This document shows positions 1 to 4,328 of a DNA stretch of 5,538 nt, piece by piece. Made by a program: the position numbers and the translations under genes. This DNA comes from Flavobacteriales bacterium (GTDB lineage Bacteria > Bacteroidota > Bacteroidia > Flavobacteriales_D > Parvicellaceae): NCBI GenBank assembly GCA_027047735.1, contig JALTUD010000369.1, positions 1 to 5,538 on the forward strand, written 5' to 3'. The notes under the pieces were generated by a model that was not told the DNA's origin, searched no databases, and saw only the letters and a list, made by a program, of their open reading frames with translations. Position 1 is the stretch's first letter; each line of letters begins with the position of its first letter.

Positions 1-450
1 AGTCTTTCCTTCGGTTGAAACACCATCCACTTCCAAAATAATATCTCCGGCTTTCAAACCGCTTACCTGAGCCGGAAAACCTTCATAAGGTTCGGAAATG
101 ACAATATGTTCGCCTTTTTTCTGAATTAAAGAACCAATCCCCCCGTATTGACCGGTTGTCATATAACGATAATCCTCAATTTTACTTTCGGGAATGTAAA
201 CCGTATAAGGGTCGAGCGTTTTCAACATAGCGTCAATCCCCGTTTTCATCATATTTCCCGGTTGCGGTTCATCCACGTAATACGTGTTTATCACATTATA
301 AACCGACGACATAATTCGCAGGTTTTTGGTGATTTCAAAATAATTATCGTCATCTTTATCGTTAAAGTAGTACGAAATGGTAAATTTTCCGGCACTAACG
401 AACAAGACACCGACAAACAGTAACGGTAATATATGTTTAATAGATTTCAT
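1..450 (-). CDS. S41 family C-terminal processing peptidase, N-terminal part (cut by window edge)
   Basis: The frame opens with ATG at 450-448 and stays open for 150 codons to the window edge, so the C-terminal half with the Ser/Lys catalytic dyad is not visible. Residues 1-5 are short and basic, and about 6-28 form one hydrophobic segment (signal peptide or membrane anchor), which places the rest in the periplasm. Residues 45-93 look like the helical region before the PDZ domain in this family, including LDPYTVYIPE (79-88). From about residue 100 a PDZ domain starts: GQYGGIGSLI (100-109), then GLKAGDIILEVDG (131-143), the usual carboxylate-binding and core strands. Proteins of this kind (CtpA/Prc type) trim or degrade envelope proteins from the C-terminus. 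The start overlaps the end of rnpA by 14 nt, so the two are probably co-transcribed and translationally coupled. The family is clear; the particular substrate cannot be told. Confidence 0.92.
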   Translation of the reverse strand, partial: MKSIKHILPLLFVGVLFVSAGKFTISYYFNDKDDDNYFEITKNLRIMSSVYNVINTYYVDEPQPGNMMKTGIDAMLKTLDPYTVYIPESKIEDYRYMTTGQYGGIGSLIQKKGEHIVISEPYEGFPAQVSGLKAGDIILEVDGVSTEGKT

Positions 451-826
451 TTTTCTTTAATTCTTTTAACAAACGGTTTAAAGATAACTTTATTTTCTCT
501 TCAATTTCTTTATACGATACAATATCCTTACCCACATACCCCACAAACAATGAAAGCACAATATCTCTTTTCTTCAATTCATTCAAAAAATCACGTTGTT
601 GTAGCCGGTATGCCTCACGCAACATTCTTTTGATTCGATTTCTATCCACAGCTCTTTTAAAATTCCTCTTGGAAACCGAAAAAATCAATTGTGTCTTCTT
701 TTCTCCCTCACGAACAGCCCAGTTCACACGAACAGGATAAACAATAAACCCCTTCTTTTGCCGAAACAACTCTACAATCGCTATCTTACTTTTCAGCATA
801 TCGCTTCTATTCAAGGAATTTTTCAT
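437..826 (-). CDS. rnpA: Ribonuclease P protein component
   Basis: This is the protein subunit of RNase P, which binds the catalytic RNA (rnpB) and helps remove 5' leaders from pre-tRNAs in the cytoplasm. With the ATG at 826-824 the product is 129 residues, normal for RnpA. The family signature is plain: SVSKRNFKRAVDRNRIKR (50-67) followed by MLREAYR (68-74), containing the RNR motif (62-64) and a basic helix that contacts P RNA. The N-terminal MKNSLNRSDMLKSK is also typical. A TTG nine bases upstream (835) is in frame, but it lies inside the -7 promoter box, so I prefer the ATG. The stop (439-437) lies within the first codons of the S41 peptidase gene; an rnpA/S41 pair is, from memory, common in Flavobacteria. 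The gene is divergent from yicC, with a large repeat block between them. Confidence 0.96.
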   Translation of the reverse strand: MKNSLNRSDMLKSKIAIVELFRQKKGFIVYPVRVNWAVREGEKKTQLIFSVSKRNFKRAVDRNRIKRMLREAYRLQQRDFLNELKKRDIVLSLFVGYVGKDIVSYKEIEEKIKLSLNRLLKELKKNEIY

Positions 827-832
827 ATCAAA

Positions 833-859
833 CAAAAGTACACAATTATCTTATTTCAA
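833..859 (-). promoter_or_regulatory. Bacteroidetes-type promoter of rnpA
   Basis: On the minus strand TACTTTTG (840-833) fits the Bacteroidetes -7 consensus TAnnTTTG exactly. A TTG (859-857) lies 16 nt upstream as a possible -33 element, slightly closer than usual. Only six bases separate the -7 box from the rnpA ATG, so the transcript should be leaderless or nearly so. This also argues against the in-frame TTG start at 835. Confidence 0.6.
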
Positions 860-915
860 TGTTCATTTGCTCTAAAACTTATACTAAACGAGACTTATCT
901 CTTCTATAATTTATC

Positions 916-1058
916 TTTGGGCGTTCCCGTCTTTTTCCAAAACAAAATATCGCTCTCGCAAAACTTTGTTTTGGAAAAAGAGGGTCGGGCTATCCACTAT
1001 ATCTTTTGCCCTCCAAAAGGAGGGAGGGCAAAAGGATGCCGTTTCTATCCCTAACGCG
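916..1058 (+). repeat. Left head element: branched hairpin structure
   Basis: An outer stem GCGTT (921-925) with AACGC (1053-1057) can enclose two hairpins. Hairpin 1 has a perfect 16-bp stem (931-946 with 965-980) and an 18-nt loop, extended below by CCC (926-928) with GGG (982-984). Hairpin 2 has a perfect 12-bp stem (1003-1014 with 1023-1034) and an 8-nt loop. GGC (988-990) can pair with GCC (1038-1040) beneath it. The whole has the form of a three-way junction. The right head (1493-1644) repeats this plan with quite different hairpin sequences. The last ten bases are shared with module A. Confidence 0.75.
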
Positions 1059-1210
1059 TGTTGAATGAAGTACAAGAAAGTGAATTTTAGTTTCTTTAGA
1101 CAATGAAGAAAATATTTGCATAGCCGAACTATGGAAATATTTTATGAAGCAGGATACAGGATAAAGGAAATAAAAACACTTTATGTTCTTCTATTCAGCA
1201 CGTGTTAGGG
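1049..1210 (+). repeat. Module A: long-stem structured repeat
   Basis: The ends 1049-1070 and 1188-1210 form a 22-bp stem with one bulged T (1192) and two G-T wobbles (G1056/T1203, T1061/G1198). Inside is a 34-nt core (1074-1107) that differs from that of module C at two positions. After it come a 15-bp hairpin with one G-G mismatch (1109-1123 with 1129-1143, loop CCGAA) and a small hairpin ATAAAG/CTTTAT (1161-1166 with 1179-1184) with loop GAAATAAAAACA. The order of elements is the same in module C, read on the minus strand. Confidence 0.75.
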
Positions 1211-1223
1211 TACAATCCCTAAC
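1204..1223. repeat. Palindromic boundary between modules A and B
   Basis: GTTAGGG, a six-base spacer TACAAT, then CCCTAAC: a perfect 7-bp inverted repeat where the 3' end of plus-sense module A abuts the 3' end of minus-sense module B. It is a tail-to-tail joint of two modules rather than an independent site. Confidence 0.7.
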
Positions 1224-1339
1224 GCGAAATGAAATAATACCATTTTAATTTTGATACAAGCCGAAAGAATGTGAATTTCATTCATCGTCTAAGAAACCAA
1301 AAATTCACTTTCTATCCGCCAATTTCACACACGTTAGGG
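1217..1339 (-). repeat. Module B: divergent central copy
   Basis: Read on the minus strand this copy starts with CCCTAACGTG (1339-1330) and ends with CGCGTTAGGG (1226-1217). Its terminal stem continues after a small internal loop with TGAAAT/ATTTCA (1327-1322 with 1235-1230). It holds the shared core (1313-1281) next to an 8-bp hairpin GTGAATTT/AAATTCAC (plus-strand 1271-1278 with 1301-1308). The hairpins that follow the core in A and C are not recognisable, so this is a variant or decayed module. Confidence 0.65.
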
Positions 1340-1353
1340 ATTGTATCCCTAAC
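1333..1353. repeat. Palindromic boundary between modules B and C
   Basis: GTTAGGGAT, TGT, ATCCCTAAC: a perfect 9-bp inverted repeat with a 3-base centre, where the 5' end of module B meets the 3' end of module C (both minus-sense). It matches the boundary at 1204-1223 in its outer seven bases. Confidence 0.7.
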
Positions 1354-1501
1354 ACGAGCATAATGAGAACCATAAAGCGTTTTTATTTCCTTTATACTTC
1401 TTCAAAATTATTTTCCATAGCTGGGGCTATGCAAAAGAATTTTTCATCGTCTAAAGAAACTAAAACTCACTTTCTTAGTCCTCATTCCGCCCGCGTTAGG
1501 G
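1347..1501 (-). repeat. Module C: inverted copy of module A
   Basis: On the minus strand the ends (1501-1478 and 1370-1347) form a 24-position stem with 19 Watson-Crick pairs, four G-T wobbles and one G-A mismatch. On the plus strand the four wobbles would be A-C mismatches. The core (1476-1443) matches that of module A at 32 of 34 positions. The following hairpin (plus-strand arms 1404-1420 and 1427-1443) keeps the CATAG/CTATG top and the G-G mismatch beneath it, but has a different lower stem and loop. The small ATAAAG/CTTTAT hairpin (1372-1377 with 1390-1395) is also kept. Confidence 0.75.
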
Positions 1502-1644
1502 ATAGAACGGCGTGTTTGAACTCCTTTTGGTTTGTTGCGTATATGCAAACCAAAAGAGTGAGTAGTGATAGCCCGACCCCATTTTGCAAAAGACACGTTT
1601 AGCGTAGCGATATGTGTCTTTTGCAAAATGGGGGAACGCCCAAA
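1493..1644 (-). repeat. Right head element: branched hairpin structure, inverted
   Basis: Read on the minus strand this starts TTTGGGCGTTCCCC (1644-1631) and ends TATCCCTAACGC (1504-1493), as in the left head. The outer stem pairs 1493-1497 with 1635-1639. Hairpin 1 has a perfect 20-bp stem (1577-1596 with 1614-1633) and a 17-nt loop. Hairpin 2 has an 11-bp perfect stem (1524-1534 with 1546-1556). GGC (1509-1511) can pair with GCC (1571-1573). Stem sequences differ from those of the left head; single-stranded parts such as GGGTCGGGCTATC are conserved. Confidence 0.75.
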
Positions 1645-1650
1645 TCCAAC

Positions 1651-1836
1651 AATTTCCTTAAATCTGCAAGTGATTTCGTTATGAAAAGTCAAAATACGTA
1701 TTAGTATTGGTCAAGCACAGTTTTGAGACACGCAAGCGTAGCCATAGCTACGGTGAGTATCGAAAAACGAGCATTGTCAATAATGATGCGGAGTTTGGCT
1801 TTGGAATAGAAGTTCACTTGCGGATTTAAGGAATTT
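1651..1836. repeat. Repeat element with 20-bp inverted ends (possible MITE-like element)
   Basis: The ends TTCCTTAAATCTGCAAGTGA (1654-1673) and its inverted partner (1814-1833) match at 19 of 20 positions. One mismatch further out the match resumes for two bases (AA/TT at 1651-1652 and 1835-1836). The 140-bp interior carries a perfect small hairpin CGTAGC-CATA-GCTACG (1737-1752). On the minus strand a frame stays open from GTG at 1817 to TAA at 1701 (38 codons), reading VNFYSKAKLRIIIDNARFSI at its start. It has no promoter or known domain, so it may be a coding remnant or chance. The element lies eight bases beyond the right head and 33 bp before the yicC promoter box. No clear target-site duplication is seen. 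Confidence 0.6.
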
Positions 1837-1869
1837 TACTAATTAGAGAAAGGGTTAAGGTAAAATGAT

Positions 1870-1877
1870 TACTTTTG
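1870..1877 (+). promoter_or_regulatory. Bacteroidetes-type -7 box for yicC-gmk
   Basis: TACTTTTG fits TAnnTTTG exactly and is the same octamer as in the rnpA promoter. Eighteen bases separate it from the yicC ATG, giving a short leader of roughly a dozen bases. No good TTG/TTTG -33 element is seen at the usual distance upstream, so its strength is uncertain. It lies just past the repeat block, so transcription of yicC-gmk need not cross the repeats. Confidence 0.55.
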
Positions 1878-1895
1878 CAGGCAAATTCGTATTGT

Positions 1896-2780
1896 ATGAT
1901 TTATTCGATGACGGGCTATGGAAAAGCCGAAGATAATATTGGAAGCAAAAGTGTTACCGTGGAATTAAAATCGGTGAATAGCAAGTCTTTTGATTGCAAT
2001 GTGCGTACTCCTTCTTATTTTAAACCTAAGGAAATGGAGGTTCGCTCGATTTTGTCGAAGAATCTGATTCGCGGTAAGATTGAATTGAACGTGAATTATA
2101 CAGCACTTAAAACGGAACAAAAATATTTTGTAAATAAAGGGCTGGTTGAGAATTATTACAAGGATTTAAAATCGATTAGCGATAGTATTGGTATTGAAAA
2201 TTCGGAGAAGACGGATTTCTTGTCGATTGTAATGGGGATGCCGGACGTGATGCTTTCGGAAAAAGAGGTGCTAACGGAAGAAGAAGGGCAATTGTATATT
2301 GAGCTGGTAGAAAAAGCAGTGATTGAGTTTAACAAATTCAGAGCGGAAGAGGGCTTGTACTTGAAAAAAGATTTAAAAGATAACATTCTCACCATCGAAA
2401 AACTATTGAAGCAAGTTGAGCCTTTTGAAAAAGAGCGAATCATTACGCTGAGGGAGCGGATTGAAAAGAATTTGGAAACTCTTGCCGATAATCCGTCGAT
2501 TGATGAAAACAGGTTTCAACAAGAGTTGATTTATTATATCGAAAAATTGGATATTTCCGAAGAAAAGACTAGATTAAAAGCTCATTGTGAGCATTTTATA
2601 AAAACAATGGAAGATGACTCCATAAGTAAAGGTAAAAAACTCGGGTTTATCAGTCAGGAAATCGGGCGAGAAATAAACACTCTCGGCTCTAAAGCCAATC
2701 ATGCCGAAATGCAAAAGATCGTTGTATTTATGAAAGATGCTTTGGAAAAGGTGAAAGAACAAATTTTAAACGTGCTTTAG
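1896..2780 (+). CDS. yicC: YicC/YloC family endoribonuclease
   Basis: The product is 294 residues, close to the usual ~290 of YicC proteins. These have been reported as endoribonucleases, in E. coli linked to small-RNA decay. The N-terminal YicC domain opens with MIYSMTGYGKAE (1-12), the family hallmark, then VTVELKSVNSKSFD (20-33). The C-terminal DUF1732 part carries YYIEKLDISEEKTRLKAH (213-230), GKKLGFISQEIGREINTLGS (246-265) and ends VKEQILNVL, all characteristic. I chose the ATG at 1896 because it gives the canonical N-terminus; an in-frame TTG at 1875 overlaps the promoter box. The stop is 4 nt before gmk, a pairing seen in many bacteria. No truncation or frameshift is visible. Confidence 0.95.
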   Translation: MIYSMTGYGKAEDNIGSKSVTVELKSVNSKSFDCNVRTPSYFKPKEMEVRSILSKNLIRGKIELNVNYTALKTEQKYFVNKGLVENYYKDLKSISDSIGIENSEKTDFLSIVMGMPDVMLSEKEVLTEEEGQLYIELVEKAVIEFNKFRAEEGLYLKKDLKDNILTIEKLLKQVEPFEKERIITLRERIEKNLETLADNPSIDENRFQQELIYYIEKLDISEEKTRLKAHCEHFIKTMEDDSISKGKKLGFISQEIGREINTLGSKANHAEMQKIVVFMKDALEKVKEQILNVL

Positions 2781-2784
2781 TCCA

Positions 2785-3360
2785 ATGTCGAAAAGTAAAA
2801 ATAAAGCGATTATTTTTTCTGCCCCTTCGGGAGCAGGTAAAACTACCATTGTTCATCATTTACTCGATGTTTTTGATGATTTGGAGTTTTCTATATCGGC
2901 TTGTAGTCGTCCACGACGTAAAAACGAACGCAAAGGGAAAGACTACCACTTTTTGTCGATTGACGATTTTAAGCAAAAGATTAAAAATGATGAATTTGTG
3001 GAGTGGGAAGAGGTCTATAAAGATAATTATTACGGAACGCTGAAATCGGAAGTCGAACGGATTTGGAAAGAAGGAAAAGCGGTTGTTTTTGATGTTGACG
3101 TGGTGGGCGGATTGAATTTGAAAAAATATTTTGGCGACAATGCTTTGGCAATATTTGTTCAACCTCCTTCCATCAAGCACTTGGAAGAACGTCTTAGAAC
3201 CAGAGAAACCGAAACGGAAGCATCAATTGCCCGACGTTTAGGAAAAGCCGAAAAAGAACTAACTTACGCCAAAGAGTTTGATTACATTCTCTTAAACGAT
3301 GATTTACAAAAAGCCTTTGCCGAAGCGGAAAAGGTGGTTCGGGAGTTTTTGGATAAGTAA
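2785..3360 (+). CDS. gmk: Guanylate kinase
   Basis: This cytoplasmic enzyme phosphorylates GMP (and dGMP) to GDP with ATP, an essential step of purine nucleotide synthesis. At 191 residues it is of normal length. The Walker A loop is SAPSGAGKTT (12-21). The GMP-binding segment includes SISACSRPRR (36-45) with Arg42 and Arg45, KGKDYHF (50-56), and EWEEVYKDNYYGT (73-85). FDVDVVGG (98-105) is the strand of the Walker B region. The lid contains RLRTRETETEASIARRL (156-172), and FDYILLNDD is the usual late strand. One small variation is SRPRR where most relatives have TRxPR, which keeps both arginines. It follows yicC by 4 nt and surely shares its transcript. In many Bacteroidetes nadD comes next; here a Fic-family gene does, after an 86-nt gap with no clear terminator. 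Confidence 0.97.
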   Translation: MSKSKNKAIIFSAPSGAGKTTIVHHLLDVFDDLEFSISACSRPRRKNERKGKDYHFLSIDDFKQKIKNDEFVEWEEVYKDNYYGTLKSEVERIWKEGKAVVFDVDVVGGLNLKKYFGDNALAIFVQPPSIKHLEERLRTRETETEASIARRLGKAEKELTYAKEFDYILLNDDLQKAFAEAEKVVREFLDK

Positions 3361-3446
3361 GTTTATTCAGTCTGTTGATTATTGTAATTCAGTTACCAAA
3401 CAAATTCGCAGGTTGAAATAGAAGTTATTGGAATCGAAATGGAACT

Positions 3447-4328
3447 ATGAGTGACGCAAAAATATCCATACGTTTTTTTAACGATAGAGAGGTTCGTGCT
3501 GTTTGGGACGAAGAAAATGCCAAATGGTGGTTTTCTGTATTGGATATTGTTGCTGTACTTACAGACCAAGACGATTATACAAAAACACGTAACTATTGGA
3601 AATATCTTAAAGCCAAATTAAAGAGAGAAAAGAGTCAACTGGTTAGTATGACTACCCAGTTCAAAATTCTTGCACCGGATAAAAAAAAGCGTTTATCCGA
3701 TATGTTGGACTATGACGGTATTATTGCTTTAGGGAAAGAATTTCCCGGTAAAAAGGCAAACCGATTTATTGAGTGGTTCACCTATAGTGACGAAAGTATA
3801 GACGGAAAGAGCAAAACAAAAGCCTATGCCCTATTTGAAAGTTCATTTATTGACAACATAGAAGTCGGCACTTTTAAGGGATTACAACAAATACACGCTT
3901 ATTTATTTGGTGGATTGTATGACTTTGCCGGACAAATCAGACAGAAAAATATATCAAAGGGTGGTTTTCAATTTGCCGTATCACATTTTCTCGGTGAAAC
4001 ATTAAAACAAATTGAGGCAATGCCCGAAGCTACATTTGATGAAATTGTGGATAAGTATATAGAAATGAATATAGCCCATCCGTTTATGGAAGGCAACGGT
4101 AGAAGCACGAGGATATGGTTGGATTTAATACTAAAAAAACGGTTAAAAAAATGCGTTGATTGGAGTAAAATAAGTAAGCAAGATTACATGAACGCAATGA
4201 TGTTAAGCCCGGTAAAAAGCAGTGCTCTAAAATCCCTTTTAAAAAAAGCACTAACCAACAAAATAGACGACCGGGAAACATTTATGAAAGGCATAGATTA
4301 CTCGTATTATTATGAAGAAAACAATTAA
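3447..4328 (+). CDS. fic: Fic family protein (predicted protein adenylyltransferase) with N-terminal Bro-N-like domain
   Basis: At 293 residues this is about 100 longer than single-domain Fic proteins. Residues ~6-112 (RFFNDREVRAVWDEENAKWW..., then LSDMLDYDGIIAL and KKANRFIEWF) resemble the Bro-N/prophage antirepressor domain, which can bind DNA. Residues ~120-293 are a Fic domain: AYALFES (127-132 region), GTFKGLQQIHAYLFGGLYDF (141-160), the flap AGQIRQKNISKGGFQF (161-176), and the complete active-site motif HPFMEGNGRSTR (211-222) with catalytic His211, acidic Glu215 and both arginines. Such enzymes transfer AMP from ATP to a hydroxyl of a target protein; some relatives modify DNA gyrase. 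The C-terminus has SYYYE (286-290), matching the inhibitory helix [ST]xxxE[GN] of class III Fic proteins except that Glu291 replaces Gly/Asn. No separate antitoxin gene is seen. The last 17 nt overlap the next gene. Target and role are unknown. Confidence 0.9.
   Translation: MSDAKISIRFFNDREVRAVWDEENAKWWFSVLDIVAVLTDQDDYTKTRNYWKYLKAKLKREKSQLVSMTTQFKILAPDKKKRLSDMLDYDGIIALGKEFPGKKANRFIEWFTYSDESIDGKSKTKAYALFESSFIDNIEVGTFKGLQQIHAYLFGGLYDFAGQIRQKNISKGGFQFAVSHFLGETLKQIEAMPEATFDEIVDKYIEMNIAHPFMEGNGRSTRIWLDLILKKRLKKCVDWSKISKQDYMNAMMLSPVKSSALKSLLKKALTNKIDDRETFMKGIDYSYYYEENN

Larger units (their letters stand above)
916..1644. repeat. Composite convergent repeat block: two head elements around three modules
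   Basis: This block fills most of the gene-free stretch between rnpA and yicC. Reading inward from each end, the same order appears: TTTGGGCGTTCCC, a long hairpin, a GGGTCGGGCTATC core, a second hairpin, TATCCCTAACGCG, then a module ending in CGTGTTAGGG. The left series reads on the plus strand (916-1210) and the right one on the minus strand (1644-1347). A third, more divergent module fills the middle (1217-1339), also minus-sense. No protein is convincing across it: frames that stay open simply translate the repeats. I recall similar hairpin-rich intergenic repeats from Flavobacteria but know no name or function for them, and could not check this. It could be a non-autonomous mobile element, an array of structured RNAs, or a recombination substrate. 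Confidence 0.8.

Noticed and set aside
148..423. Plus-strand frame opposite the S41 peptidase (and similar antisense frames within yicC, gmk, fic and the acyltransferase)
   Set aside because: They are shadows of well-supported genes on the opposite strand or in other frames and show no motif of their own.
689..1054. Plus-strand open frame of 121 codons running from rnpA into the left head
   Set aside because: Its first part is antisense to rnpA and its second part just translates the hairpin repeat (ending KGCRFYP). It has no domain or promoter.
1204..1353. Integron attC-like sites (GTTAGGG...CCCTAAC resembles GTTRRRY/RYYYAAC)
   Set aside because: The seventh base does not fit either core consensus, there is no integrase or cassette gene in the window, and the 'cassettes' lack genes. 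The likeness is noted but not supported.
1577..1633. Rho-independent terminator (20-bp perfect hairpin)
   Set aside because: The stem is not followed by a T-run on either strand and is a component of the head element, far from any gene end.
916..1644. CRISPR array
   Set aside because: The repeats are long, inverted relative to one another and separated by related rather than unique sequence; there is no regular spacer and no cas gene.
1444..1692. Minus-strand open frame of 82 codons, and the plus-strand frame 1363-1602 opposite it
   Set aside because: Both run through the right head and module C. The peptides are low-information translations of repeats and palindromes, so a coding role is unlikely.
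1701..1817. Small minus-strand protein of 38 residues inside the second repeat
   Set aside because: The frame is clean but has only a GTG start, no promoter and no recognisable family, and it lies within inverted ends. It is described with the repeat instead.
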